From Neolewinella aurantiaca (GTDB lineage: Bacteria; Bacteroidota; Bacteroidia; Chitinophagales; Saprospiraceae): a DNA stretch of 64,000 bases. Numbering within the stretch: the first letter of the stretch is position 1; each line of letters opens with the position of its first letter. The stretch covers positions 42,400 through 106,399 of the forward strand of contig NZ_VOXD01000024.1 of NCBI RefSeq assembly GCF_008014675.1, read 5' to 3'. The notes beneath the pieces were generated by a model. The model had not been told where the DNA came from. It made no database searches and worked only from the letters and a program-made list of their open reading frames with translations. This document shows positions 18,145 to 27,295 of the stretch, piece after piece. The position numbers and the translations under genes are program-made.

Positions 18145-21009
18145 ATGGCAGCAAACTCCCCTCAGTTCCAATACCCCTGGCGGGCCTACCAGGCCCGGGT
18201 GCTGGAGAACCTGCACCTGTACAGCGAAGACCGGCGCGTTCACATCGTGGCTCCTCCGGGAGCAGGGAAAACGGTACTGGGGTTGGAGATCGTTCGTCGT
18301 ATGGCGAAGCAATCGTTGATCCTGTCGCCCAGCCTCACCATCAGAGAGCAATGGGGACAGCGGTACCGCGACGATTTCTGCGCCGACGCAAGCCTGATCT
18401 CCAACGATCTCGATCAACCCGCAACCCTCACCATCGTAACCTATCAGGCCGTTTTCGAATACTTTAAGCGCAACGGTACTTCTGGCCTCGAATGGGTGGA
18501 AGTGCTCGTTGTTGACGAGTGTCATCACCTCCGGAACGAATGGTGGAAAGTGCTCGACGCATTGACGAAAACTTTCCAACCGGAACTCGTAGCGCTCACG
18601 GCTACCCCTCCTTACGATGTGAGCGGCATCGAATGGCGGCGCTACAACAATTTTTGCGGAGAAATAGACGAGGAAATCTCCATTCCGGAACTCGTCAATT
18701 CCGGAGACCTCTGTCCTCATCAGGATTATCTCTATCCCGTTCTGCCCCCCGTAGGCGAAGCAGGAAGGATCAAAGACTGGCAGGAACACAAAGCAGAACT
18801 ACTCGCCGCAATGCATGAGCGTTCGGGCCTCGCGCTTCTCCTTCAGGAGCATCCCTGGCTGGCAAATCCGGAAGAGCACTACGCCGCTATCTTCGAGGAG
18901 CCGGAGTACTTCACCGCTCTCCTGAGTGTTATGAAAGCACAAGGATCTGAACCTCCTGCCTCCGCGCTCGGTGTCCTGCACGGTGAGGCTACCATCGCTC
19001 CGGACCTGGACGATCATTGGGTGAATATCTTTTTACAGAAGGCGCTGCGCAACGATGAATACTTCGACACCACACAGGGGAAGGATTGTCTGCGCCCCTA
19101 CCGCCGCATCATCACAGCGATGGGAGCCTGGAGCCAGGGCAAACTCCTCTTTGAAGGAGATTTGCCACCCGGAGGTAAAACGAAAGCTGAACTCGAAAGT
19201 CCCGGTGCCAAGCTCGCCGCGCTCGTCGAAATTGCCAGGTTCGAGGCCGAAGACCTCGGCGCTGATCTCCGGATGGTAATGCTGACCGATTACATTGACC
19301 AGGAGTTCTTGCCCACTACGGAGCATGACCGGACGGAAATCAACAGGCTTGGCACCATCCCCGTCTTTGAAACCCTCCGCCGCCAAAACAATGAACTATA
19401 CGATGAAGACCTTGCCGTCCTGACCGGAAGCCTGGTCATCATCCCAGCAAAGGCAGAAAGCCGCCTCCTCGAAATGGCTTATGATGAATTACCCGCCAAG
19501 CGGGTAATCCGAACGAAGCCTCTCTTCGAAAACAGCAAATACCTCTTGGTGAATACCGGAGGTTTAGCCAATAAGTATAGTGTAGGTTGGATCACCCAAC
19601 TGTTCACCGAAGGGTTCATTCGCATCATCGTGGGTACCAAATCATTACTTGGCGAAGGGTGGGATGCTCCGGTAATCAACAGCCTGGTACTCGCTAATAC
19701 GGTGGGTAGTTTTGTGCTCAGCAACCAGATGCGCGGCCGGGCCATCCGGACGGTCAGGGGGAATCCTGATAAAACGGCAAATATCTGGCATCCGGTGGTG
19801 GTCCATCCGGGCGTACGTCAGGGTGGCCCTGACGTTGATCGGCTGCGGAGAAGAATGCGGGCCTTTCCCGGCCCGCGCCTCGACGGTAAGCCCGTCATCC
19901 AGAACGGAATGGCCCGCTTCGGAATAAACTGGGACAAGACTTCGCAGCAGGCAATGGAACTCGTCAGGGACCAAACGCTCCGCTTAGCAACGAAGCGTAA
20001 CGATCTGATCGAAAGCTGGAACACTGCGCTTGCGTCCGGTGCCCAGCTGGTGGAAGCCATCAAACCTCCCGAAGAGCAGTACTACGAAAAAAAAGACCGG
20101 CTTACGCTGCACTACAAAGAGAGTATTGCCCGCTATTTCAAAAACGACTACCGGTCTTCTTTGCGGCAAATCCGAAACGCTACAACTGTCGCTTTGGCTG
20201 GTGTTTATCTGCTGCTGATACTTTCCCCTGATAAAGTTGAATGGTTTGGCTTGGTCGCATCGTTGCTGGCGCTGATTCTTGGCGGGCTTACGCTGAGGCG
20301 GTTCATCCCGATGTACCAAAGATCGAAGAAGCAGCAGCTGGCTGCTCAGGATGAGCAGATCAGGGAACTGGAGTCGGGGATGCCCCGGTACCTGCTTTAC
20401 TTTATGTTGCTGATTTTGATTCCGGTGATAAGCAACATCTGGGTTCTGTCGGCTTTCGGTTTCATCTTCTTTGGCTGGATGTTTGCCTTCCTGTTTCTGT
20501 ATGCCGGCAAGGCAATGGCTGCTGCCGCCCGGAGTTACGAGTCACTGTCGGATACCGGCCTGCGCCTGAAAACCTACGGTCGTGCGCTGGCCGAAAGTAT
20601 GCAGGCCGCCGGTTTGTTCCACAAGGCAACACCCGACCAACTACGCCTGGAAGAGGACGATGACGAGATGTACCTCTACCTCTCCGGAGCAGAACACCAC
20701 GATACCCACCTGTTCGCCGCAGCACTGGCCGAAATGATGAGTCCCGTTGACAATCCGCGGTACCTGCTGCGCCTCAACCAACCGGAGGGCTGGGCCGAAG
20801 GTGAATATTACCTCGCAGTGCCGTCTGTACTGGGCAACAAAAAAAGAAGCGGAGATCTCGCCAGCCGAATCACCAAAGCGATGAAACACGATTTTCAGCC
20901 CGTCTATACCCGTGAACCCTCCGGCAGACTTCGGTTACTCACCGCCAGGTTGCAAGCCAGTGGCATGGGGGAGACTGCGATGGCTGAGCGTGACATGCTC
21001 TGGCGGTAG
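18145..21009 (+). CDS. DEAD/DEAH-type superfamily II helicase with C-terminal membrane segments
   Basis: 954 residues. The first half is an SF2 helicase/translocase: Walker A PPGAGKT (37-43), DECHH (124-128), TATPP (152-156), a second RecA domain with GTKSLLGEGWDAP near 503 and motif VI QMRGRAIR near 530. Two strongly hydrophobic hairpins follow, at about 678-715 and 748-790. A soluble tail of about 150 residues contains DNPRYLLRLNQ and YLAVPSVLGNKKRSGDLASR. No nuclease motif is visible. The layout suggests a membrane-tethered ATP-dependent nucleic-acid remodeller. I do not recognise the tail. The ATG lies 7 bases after a TATCTTGC -7-like element. An ATP-grasp gene follows on the same strand. 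Confidence 0.8.
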   Translation: MAANSPQFQYPWRAYQARVLENLHLYSEDRRVHIVAPPGAGKTVLGLEIVRRMAKQSLILSPSLTIREQWGQRYRDDFCADASLISNDLDQPATLTIVTYQAVFEYFKRNGTSGLEWVEVLVVDECHHLRNEWWKVLDALTKTFQPELVALTATPPYDVSGIEWRRYNNFCGEIDEEISIPELVNSGDLCPHQDYLYPVLPPVGEAGRIKDWQEHKAELLAAMHERSGLALLLQEHPWLANPEEHYAAIFEEPEYFTALLSVMKAQGSEPPASALGVLHGEATIAPDLDDHWVNIFLQKALRNDEYFDTTQGKDCLRPYRRIITAMGAWSQGKLLFEGDLPPGGKTKAELESPGAKLAALVEIARFEAEDLGADLRMVMLTDYIDQEFLPTTEHDRTEINRLGTIPVFETLRRQNNELYDEDLAVLTGSLVIIPAKAESRLLEMAYDELPAKRVIRTKPLFENSKYLLVNTGGLANKYSVGWITQLFTEGFIRIIVGTKSLLGEGWDAPVINSLVLANTVGSFVLSNQMRGRAIRTVRGNPDKTANIWHPVVVHPGVRQGGPDVDRLRRRMRAFPGPRLDGKPVIQNGMARFGINWDKTSQQAMELVRDQTLRLATKRNDLIESWNTALASGAQLVEAIKPPEEQYYEKKDRLTLHYKESIARYFKNDYRSSLRQIRNATTVALAGVYLLLILSPDKVEWFGLVASLLALILGGLTLRRFIPMYQRSKKQQLAAQDEQIRELESGMPRYLLYFMLLILIPVISNIWVLSAFGFIFFGWMFAFLFLYAGKAMAAAARSYESLSDTGLRLKTYGRALAESMQAAGLFHKATPDQLRLEEDDDEMYLYLSGAEHHDTHLFAAALAEMMSPVDNPRYLLRLNQPEGWAEGEYYLAVPSVLGNKKRSGDLASRITKAMKHDFQPVYTREPSGRLRLLTARLQASGMGETAMAERDMLWR

Positions 21010-21048
21010 CCTCAGGACCGAACAGACCATAAGGGAGAAGCATTATAC

Positions 21049-21147
21049 CTGAACCAAAGTGGTGCGGAATTATTTCATGCTGTCAGCGTAGTGGCTGGAC
21101 AGATGCAATGAAAACGAGTGGTAAAATTCCCGATCACCTTGGTTCAG
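21049..21147. repeat. Imperfect inverted repeat of about 100 bp
   Basis: CTGAACCAAAGTGGTGCGG... (21049-21071) pairs at 19 of 23 positions with the segment ending ...CACCTTGGTTCAG (21125-21147). Inside, TTTCATGCTGTC and GACAGATGCAATGAAA are roughly complementary, so the whole segment could fold into one long stem. It lies between the helicase and ATP-grasp genes and could be a MITE remnant or a structured leader. Confidence 0.45.
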
Positions 21148-21218
21148 ATATGATTTACTAATCATCCTTAAAGTGCTGATCGATCTGGCATACAAGGAGG
21201 CATCAAAAATTTGATACT

Positions 21219-22286
21219 GTGAAAACGCAAACAGCAATTCTCTACCAAAGTGGACCTCCGCCCGAAAAAGACGGGGTGCAGAAGCCAATGAAACCAGGAG
21301 GATATTCCGACAGTGGTGCTGATGTAGCCTACTGTCTTTTCTCAAATGAGCAAGAGGTCGTCGTTCCTGCGGCCTCTCCTGATCCGGCAAATGATTACGA
21401 CTGGGTTTTTCCGGATTCCGAAGCAGGCATCACCGCTGCGCTAAGCGCAGGCGCAAACGTCTTTTGGTTGAATACGGTTTTGTATACCGGGCACCCAATA
21501 GAAACGTTTTTCTCTGAGGCAATCGAAATAATAGGCCAGCACCCGGACATGGTCGACCTTTTTGACGACAAGGTTTTTACGAATAAGCGGTTAGCGGAAA
21601 ATAAAATCGACATACCCGAAAGCTACCTCATCGAGGAGAGCAATGACCTGGCGCTGCTGAAGGATAAGCTGCAATACCCTGTAGTAATAAAACCCATAAG
21701 AGGACGGGGGAGTCAGGGAGTTGCCCTGGTGAGGAATAAAGAGGAGTTATCGGTAAGAAGTGAAGAGCTGTTGACCAGCCAGAACTTCGGCAATGCTTTC
21801 TACCTGGAACGCTACCTCCCCGGGAAGGAAATCACCATTACGGTAATGCCGCCGGGGAAATACCGGATCAGAGAAGAAGAAGTTGTTTTTGAAAAGCACT
21901 GGTCGCTGCCGCCAGTCGAAAGGTTCAACCACGAAGACGGCATTGCGCCCTACAATGGCACCGTTGCGGTGGTCAACAACAGCAAGGTGTTGACGGGGGA
22001 TGAGCTCAAAGATGAAGCAGTCGGCAGGGCAATGTCTCAATGCGAAGAGGCGGCCGCTTTGGTTGAAGCCAGGGCGCCCATCAGAATTGATTGCCGTGCG
22101 AGCGCTGCGGGGAAGTATTACCTGTTCGACCTGAACATGAAACCCAACCTTACAGGAGCATCCCGTAAACACCGGGCAGACCAGGACAGCCTCACCACAA
22201 TTGCAGCGCGTGGCATAGGGTGGTCCTATTTCGACCTGCTGCGGAACATCGCTGCGCAGAAATGGACGCCGGTAGCAAAAAGCTAA
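21219..22286 (+). CDS. ATP-grasp ligase, D-Ala-D-Ala ligase-like
   Basis: 355 residues. The ATP-grasp core has VVIKPIRGRGSQGVALV near 150 (ATP-binding loop), FYLERYLPGKEITITV near 190 and IRIDCRASAAGKYYLFDLNM near 285, with Asp and Asn in metal-binding positions as in Ddl-type ligases. The N-terminal part includes KPMKPGGYSDSGADVAY. It probably joins a carboxylate to an amine with ATP; the substrates are unknown. It differs from canonical Ddl at the N-terminus. The start is GTG 21219, with AAGGAGG about 20 bases upstream. It follows the helicase on the same strand, 209 bases away. Confidence 0.72.
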   Translation: MKTQTAILYQSGPPPEKDGVQKPMKPGGYSDSGADVAYCLFSNEQEVVVPAASPDPANDYDWVFPDSEAGITAALSAGANVFWLNTVLYTGHPIETFFSEAIEIIGQHPDMVDLFDDKVFTNKRLAENKIDIPESYLIEESNDLALLKDKLQYPVVIKPIRGRGSQGVALVRNKEELSVRSEELLTSQNFGNAFYLERYLPGKEITITVMPPGKYRIREEEVVFEKHWSLPPVERFNHEDGIAPYNGTVAVVNNSKVLTGDELKDEAVGRAMSQCEEAAALVEARAPIRIDCRASAAGKYYLFDLNMKPNLTGASRKHRADQDSLTTIAARGIGWSYFDLLRNIAAQKWTPVAKS

Positions 22287-22324
22287 GCACTCAGGCCAGC
22301 GGCGACTTCCCCGGAAAACCCGCG

Positions 22325-22403
22325 CTGCACCTGCGGCCCCGCCCCAATATTCTGATGTTGCAATACTGCGAATTGAGGAGGCGCGAACGCTGGTGCAAAG
22401 AAG
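22325..22403. repeat. Inverted pair of dispersed-element copies
   Basis: CTGCACCTGCGGCCCCGCC (22325-22343) and GGCGCGAACGCTGGTGCAA (22380-22398) face each other across about 35 bases, forming a possible hairpin between the ATP-grasp and M23 genes. The arrangement resembles paired REP units. Confidence 0.6.
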
Positions 22404-22465
22404 GTTGAAGGAGCAACGAAGCGACCTGTCGACCTTATCTTGGCGGTGAACGTTCTCTTTACCCT

Positions 22466-23638
22466 ATGCGCCTTTCTTCTCAATCCAGGTTTAATCTGTT
22501 CATCTTTATTGTATTTGGGCTTCTCATGACCTACGCCGGCTGTGGCGGACGGGACCTGATGGGAGACACGAAAACGTTCTTCGAGCGCCTGTTCGGCCCG
22601 AAGACCCCGCGCACGGCCTACCGGAAAACGATGCTGAAAGAAGGTTGGGCCACCGATCTGGAAGTTGAGGTGTGGGACGCAGCCTACGAGGTCGCTAAGT
22701 CAACTCCTCTGATGGTCGGTTTGCCTCATCGCGAGGCTGTTAGCCTCGATAGCCAGTTGACACTTTCCGCGCAATCATTTCGACTGAGGCTCCCTGCCGG
22801 ACGGACGCTGGAGATCAATGCTCGTGGCTCCGGGCCTTTATTCGGCGAGCTTTTTCGCTTCAAGGGAGGGGAGCCCAACAGCCGCCCCGCCGAATATTTC
22901 CCCGAAGGCGGAGGGCCGATTACTTACGAAACGCCCTGGCTCCACGGCGAAGATCTCCTCTTTGTACTGCAAATACCCATTGGCGAACCGGTGGATTACG
23001 AACTGCAACTCACGACCAGGCCCGTTCTGCTTTTTCCCGTAGATGGCAAAGACGAAAGGGCTATCCAGTCTTTCTGGGGCGCTCCGCGCGACGGTGGCCG
23101 TCGTAAACACGAGGGCAACGACATCTTCGCCCCAAAAGGAACCAATCTCCTGGCCACCACCGATGGCGAAATTACCCGCCTGAACAATACCGGAATTGGG
23201 GGCAAAACGGTCTGGCTCTACGACCGGGAGCGGGGCCTGAGGTACTACTACGCTCACCTCGATCAGCAACTGGTTCGTAAAGGGCAGCGGGTACAGAAAG
23301 GAGAAATTGTCGGTACGGTAGGCAATACCGGAAACGCCCGGACGACACCACCGCACCTCCACTTCGGTATCTACGACAATGGCGCGATTGATCCTTTTCC
23401 TTTCCTGCAATCAGCGGATGAACTGCCTGCGGTTTCCCCCTTGTCTTTGTCCGGTCCCGCCGCCGCAATGAACGTGCCCACGCGTGGAAATCATTACCTC
23501 CGCTTTACACCCGCGCGGGATGGAGAGGTGATCCGGCAACTGGAAAACGGTGAAGCGGTTACCGGCCTGGCGGTTACCGGGCGGTTTTACCGGGTCAAGA
23601 CGGAGCGGGGGGAAGTTGGGTATGTGAATTTTGACTGA
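22466..23638 (+). CDS. M23 family metallopeptidase, putative lipoprotein
   Basis: 390 residues. The N-terminal signal ends near MTYAGCGG (about residues 22-28), suggesting lipidation. A beta-rich segment (70-190) precedes the LytM/M23 domain, with RKHEGNDIFAPKGT near 213 (His and Asp zinc ligands) and PPHLHFGIY near 293 (HxH). The C-terminal 60 residues look like an SH3-type domain (RFTPARDGEVIRQLENGEAV...GYVNF). It is probably a periplasmic peptidoglycan endopeptidase or a regulator of one. TATCTTGG lies 23 bases before the ATG. The strong terminator at 23657-23681 follows. Confidence 0.88.
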   Translation: MRLSSQSRFNLFIFIVFGLLMTYAGCGGRDLMGDTKTFFERLFGPKTPRTAYRKTMLKEGWATDLEVEVWDAAYEVAKSTPLMVGLPHREAVSLDSQLTLSAQSFRLRLPAGRTLEINARGSGPLFGELFRFKGGEPNSRPAEYFPEGGGPITYETPWLHGEDLLFVLQIPIGEPVDYELQLTTRPVLLFPVDGKDERAIQSFWGAPRDGGRRKHEGNDIFAPKGTNLLATTDGEITRLNNTGIGGKTVWLYDRERGLRYYYAHLDQQLVRKGQRVQKGEIVGTVGNTGNARTTPPHLHFGIYDNGAIDPFPFLQSADELPAVSPLSLSGPAAAMNVPTRGNHYLRFTPARDGEVIRQLENGEAVTGLAVTGRFYRVKTERGEVGYVNFD

Positions 23639-23656
23639 CCAAACCTCCCCGGACGA

Positions 23657-23681
23657 CGCAGCCTCCGGCTGCGAGTTTTTT
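23657..23681 (+). terminator. Terminator of the M23 peptidase gene
   Basis: CGCAGCC tcc GGCTGCG followed by AG and six T residues, 18 bases past the stop. Confidence 0.85.
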
Positions 23682-23780
23682 GACTTCCCACTGTGTTATA
23701 CGGGCTACCCGGAAATGGTTAGGAGAAGAAGCAAAAAGAAGGCCGGTATCAAAACATCAACGAACCAAAACACCAACTTA

Positions 23781-25565
23781 CTAATCCACCTCTTCGACCT
23801 GCCGCTCCACGATCTCAGAGTAGTACCCGCCATTGGCCAGCAACTCCTCGTGTGTTCCCATTTCCGCAACGTGACCGTCTTCGAGCACCATGATTTTGTC
23901 GAACTTGAGGTGGCCGTAAATACGGTGGGTGATGATCACCGCCGTTTTATCGCCGAGAGCTTCGTTGAAGTAACCCAGGATTTGCTGCTCGGTATTGGTG
24001 TCGACGGCGCTGAGGCAGTCGTCCAGCAAAATAATATCAGGTTTTTTGATGAGGGCGCGCGCGATGCTGACGCGCTGCTTCTGCCCGCCGGACAGCGTAA
24101 CACCCCGTTCTCCAACCAGGGTGTCGAAGCCCAGGGCAAGACCCTCGATGTCTTCGCGGACGGCGGCGTAGCCGGCGAATTCCTCGATTTCGGCCCGGGT
24201 AGGGGTGGTGCTGGAGCCAAAAGCAATGTTATTGTGAATGTCGTCGCTGAACAGGAAGATGTCTTGCGGGACGTAGCCGATCTGCTGGCGCAAGTTCGCC
24301 AATCCCTGCTCCCTGATGTCTTTGCCATCAATCAGGATGCGACCTTCGGTAACGTCGTACATCCGGAGCAGAAGGTCCGCGATAGTGGTTTTACCCGACC
24401 CGGTCCGACCGATTATAGCCAGCTTCTCGCCCGGCTTGAGGTGGAAACTCACGTTGTCGATGGCTTTGATGCCCGTATCGGGGTAGACAAACGAGACATT
24501 CTCGAAGGTGATCTCCCCTTCGATGTCGTGGCGGTCTTCCGGTTTAGGGTCTACGATGCTGGTTTTAGTTTCCAGAAACTCGTTGATCCGCTTCTGGCTG
24601 GCCGCCGCCTGCTGCACGATGGAGGCGATCCAGCCGATGGCCGTTACCGGCCAGGTGAGCATGTTGACGTAGATGACGAACTCGGCGATGTTACCGGCCG
24701 AAATGCTGCCGTTTACCACCTGCAGGCCACCAACATAAACCGTCAGAATCGTTGAAGCACCAACCATGAAAACCATTAGGGGGAAGAACCAGGCGTCGAT
24801 CTTGGCCAGGTCCATACTCATGTTTTTGTACTGGTCACTTTCTTTAGCGAAGTAATCTACCTGCTGCTTTTCGCGAACGTAAGACTTCACTACCCGTACA
24901 CCGCTAAACACCTCCTGTGCCGTACTCGTGAGCTTAGACAGCTGCTGCTGAATGAAGGTGGATCGCGTATGGATGATGTTGCTGACGTAGTAAATACTGA
25001 TGGCCAGCAGCGGTAGCGGAATCAGGGTGTAAAGGGTGAGGGTAGGGGATACGGCCAGCATGGCAAAGATTACCAGCGCGATGGTCGAGATCAGGTTGGC
25101 GAGATACATTACGGCGGGGCCGAGGTACATCCGGACCTTGTTCACATCTTCCGTGATCCGGTTCATCAGGTCACCGGTGTTGTTGCGCTTGTAAAAATCG
25201 AGGCTCAACTCCTGGTAATGATCGTAGATCAGTTCCCGAAGATCATACTCTATCAGGCGGCTCATCACGATGATCGTCTGCCGGGTCAGATAAAGGAAGA
25301 AACCCATCAGGATGGCCAGAAGCAAAACGATCGCCCCGAAAATCATGAGACTATGGCTCAGTACGCCGAAATACTCGTTGCCAAGCTCGAAGCCTTCGTA
25401 CATCCGGTAGGTACTCACCTGTTCAACTACAAGATCGAGTGCCTCACGGATCACCTGCGGCTGCAGCACCCGAAAGTAATTGGATACGCAGATGAAGATG
25501 ATGCCCAGAAGCAAACGCCACCGGTATTTCCAGAAGAAACGGTTGAGGAATTTTAGTTCGCGCAA
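23781..25565 (-). CDS. ABC transporter, fused permease and ATPase (multidrug/lipid exporter type)
   Basis: 594 residues. Six membrane helices lie in about 1-310. The ATPase has Walker A GRTGSGKTT near 390, LSGGQKQR near 494, Walker B IILLDDCLSAVD near 514 and THRIYGHL near 549. The second residue after the Walker B Asp is Cys-Leu-Ser, as in many Bacteroidetes half-transporters. It is an inner-membrane exporter, substrate unknown. There is no ATG: the frame opens at a TAA and TTG 25565 is the only usual start before RELKFLNRFFWKY. CCAACGAACC-type repeats lie just past its stop (23750-23780). Confidence 0.92.
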   Translation of the reverse strand: MRELKFLNRFFWKYRWRLLLGIIFICVSNYFRVLQPQVIREALDLVVEQVSTYRMYEGFELGNEYFGVLSHSLMIFGAIVLLLAILMGFFLYLTRQTIIVMSRLIEYDLRELIYDHYQELSLDFYKRNNTGDLMNRITEDVNKVRMYLGPAVMYLANLISTIALVIFAMLAVSPTLTLYTLIPLPLLAISIYYVSNIIHTRSTFIQQQLSKLTSTAQEVFSGVRVVKSYVREKQQVDYFAKESDQYKNMSMDLAKIDAWFFPLMVFMVGASTILTVYVGGLQVVNGSISAGNIAEFVIYVNMLTWPVTAIGWIASIVQQAAASQKRINEFLETKTSIVDPKPEDRHDIEGEITFENVSFVYPDTGIKAIDNVSFHLKPGEKLAIIGRTGSGKTTIADLLLRMYDVTEGRILIDGKDIREQGLANLRQQIGYVPQDIFLFSDDIHNNIAFGSSTTPTRAEIEEFAGYAAVREDIEGLALGFDTLVGERGVTLSGGQKQRVSIARALIKKPDIILLDDCLSAVDTNTEQQILGYFNEALGDKTAVIITHRIYGHLKFDKIMVLEDGHVAEMGTHEELLANGGYYSEIVERQVEEVD

Positions 25566-25898
25566 GAGAAGATATTGGTCTTTTGGGTTTTGCGGATTTA
25601 TTCCGCAGAGTTACAGGACAAACGTTTATGTGTAGTGGTAGTTTCGAATTGCGACGCTTTTCTAAGCGCAAACATCCGGCACAGGCATCAGGCCCAAACA
25701 AAACGGGCGCGTCTTCCCGTAAAACCAAAGGGCGCAACCCAAACGATGGCTCAGCTCCGACCCCGGTAATTTGTTGTGGGGTATGGGACTGAGCGACCTT
25801 TTGGGGTGCGCCCGAATGGCAATCAGTCGACCTGTCTGCCGGTGAGTTTTTTGCTGTTAAGACCGTTTATTGCCGGTCATGGAAACTATTGCGATAAA
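25566..25898. other. Gap between the ABC exporter and DUF2059 genes with strong hairpins
   Basis: No gene is supported. The segment holds two inverted repeats on the transcript of the DUF2059 gene: ACGGG...CCCGT (25703-25720) and a long stem GGGCGCAACCCAAA (25730-25743) with TTTGGGGTGCGCCC (25800-25813), reinforced inside by GGCTCAG/CTGAGC. On the minus strand the hairpins are followed by short T runs, so they may terminate the DUF2059 message. The 84-base stem could also be a small mobile element. Confidence 0.5.
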
Positions 25899-26372
25899 TC
25901 AGTTGCGCTCTTCGAGCGCCTGTTGGAGTTTGTCGGTGATTTTTGCGGCTATTTCCTGCCCCCATTCTGCACCAACGCTCATACTGGCCTGCATAAGTGC
26001 AGGCTGCTTGGCTACAATCTTTTGGGTGAGTGGATTACTCATGTACGCAATCTGGTGGTCAAGTTCTTCTTCGGTGAAGTGTTCTTTGTATAGCTGGATC
26101 ATGTCGGGTAGCAATGATTTATAACCCGTCTGGTGTACTTCTTTGGTGAACTCGTCCCAAAAATCTTTTGACAGCGCGTCACTGTACAAAGGGTTCATTT
26201 TCTGCATGTCTAGCATCTGATCGATGATGGTGGAAAACTGAGCCTCTGCACCGGACAGTTTCAGCAACTCGGTAATTTTAGCGTCGAGATCTGAATCGGA
26301 TTGAGGCTTTGTGTCCTGGGCGTTCAGGCTCAGGAAAGAAAGGAATAAAAGGGGAAGGATGATGTGTTTCAT
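25899..26372 (-). CDS. DUF2059 domain-containing secreted protein
   Basis: 157 residues. The signal peptide is MKHIILPLLFLSFLSLNAQ. A helical domain follows with IDQMLDMQKMNPLYS and IQLYKEHFTEEELDHQIAYMSNPLTQKIV, typical of DUF2059. It is probably periplasmic. The function is unknown. It is a single gene, transcribed leftwards. Confidence 0.85.
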   Translation of the reverse strand: MKHIILPLLFLSFLSLNAQDTKPQSDSDLDAKITELLKLSGAEAQFSTIIDQMLDMQKMNPLYSDALSKDFWDEFTKEVHQTGYKSLLPDMIQLYKEHFTEEELDHQIAYMSNPLTQKIVAKQPALMQASMSVGAEWGQEIAAKITDKLQQALEERN

Positions 26373-26746
26373 AAGGTGAAGTTACGGCAAAATGTACCAG
26401 AAAAGAGATGCTTTCTTAATGGTCGTCTGACCGTTGATAGTACTATCTGTTTCGGGCAAGAGCTGCGTTGGCAGGATGAAAGGGAGGGGATTGCTTCAGG
26501 GGGTTAAATTGTTAGTATACAGGGCGCGAACGCAGGATGCAAAGAAAGTTTTTGGTGAAGTAAGCTTGCGCAAAATCCGTCTGGTTATTTAGCGAAAGCT
26601 TTACTATTAAGCAGGTTTTCAGGAGGTTAGGAACTGTAATTAGAGTAGCGAAAATTCGCTGATTAACAGTAGGTTAGCGGTGCATTCAACATATTGCTCG
26701 CCCCATATTGGATTTAGCGAAAACAGGACCTACCTTCGGCCCTGAT
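26373..26746. other. 374-base gap with one dispersed-element copy
   Basis: No coding region is visible. GGCGCGAACGCAGGATGCAA lies at 26523-26542. AGCGAAAATTCGCT (26647-26660) is a small palindrome. TACCTTCG at 26731-26738 is a near match to the -7 consensus for rfaE2. Confidence 0.5.
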
Positions 26747-27235
26747 ATGACCCCTACCGAACTTGTACAGGAGCGATTACTCTCCCTTGAAGACCTGAGC
26801 CGCCGGCGTTGTGGCTGGCGCACGTATTCACAGAAGACTGTGTTTACCAACGGTGTATTCGATCTCATTCACCCGGGCCACCTGACTTACCTGGCCGAAG
26901 CGGCCGGTTTGGGGCAACGCCTCATCGTTGGGGTCAATTCCGACGAGAGCGTCAAACGCCTGAAAGGAGATGGGCGCCCCGTAATGCCCCTGGCCGCGCG
27001 GATGCAACTGCTGGCCGGCCTCTTCTACGTGGACGGAGTAATTGCTTTCGACGAGGACACTCCGCTCGAGTTAATCAAGGCGCTCAAGCCCGACGTGCTC
27101 GTTAAGGGTGGAGATTACACCGAAGACACCATCGTTGGCGCACCCGAGGTGCGCAGCTGGGGTGGGGAAGTGGAGGTGCTCACTTTCGTTGACGGGTACA
27201 GTTCTACCGGAATTATTGAGCGTTTGCGCGGCTGA
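26747..27235 (+). CDS. rfaE2: D-glycero-beta-D-manno-heptose 1-phosphate adenylyltransferase
   Basis: 162 residues. It contains a single nucleotidyltransferase domain with VFTNGVFDLIHPGHLTYL (HPGH at 42-45), GVNSDESVKRLKG, KPDVLVKGGDYTEDTIVGA and the terminal YSSTGIIERL. It corresponds to the C-terminal half of E. coli HldE, as usual for split heptose pathways, and makes ADP-heptose for lipopolysaccharide. The start is ATG 26747, just past TACCTTCG; a TTG 39 bases upstream is less likely. The kinase partner is not in this window. Confidence 0.92.
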   Translation: MTPTELVQERLLSLEDLSRRRCGWRTYSQKTVFTNGVFDLIHPGHLTYLAEAAGLGQRLIVGVNSDESVKRLKGDGRPVMPLAARMQLLAGLFYVDGVIAFDEDTPLELIKALKPDVLVKGGDYTEDTIVGAPEVRSWGGEVEVLTFVDGYSSTGIIERLRG

Positions 27236-27295
27236 TCAGCCGAACCCCGACCGGATTATGCTGTTTCATTGCCGGAACGAAACTCTTCTTTCAGC

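Noticed and set aside
18145..22286. Defence island around the helicase
   Set aside because: Only the helicase architecture suggests it; there is no nuclease, methyltransferase, integrase or other defence gene within reach, so I report it as an unusual protein only.
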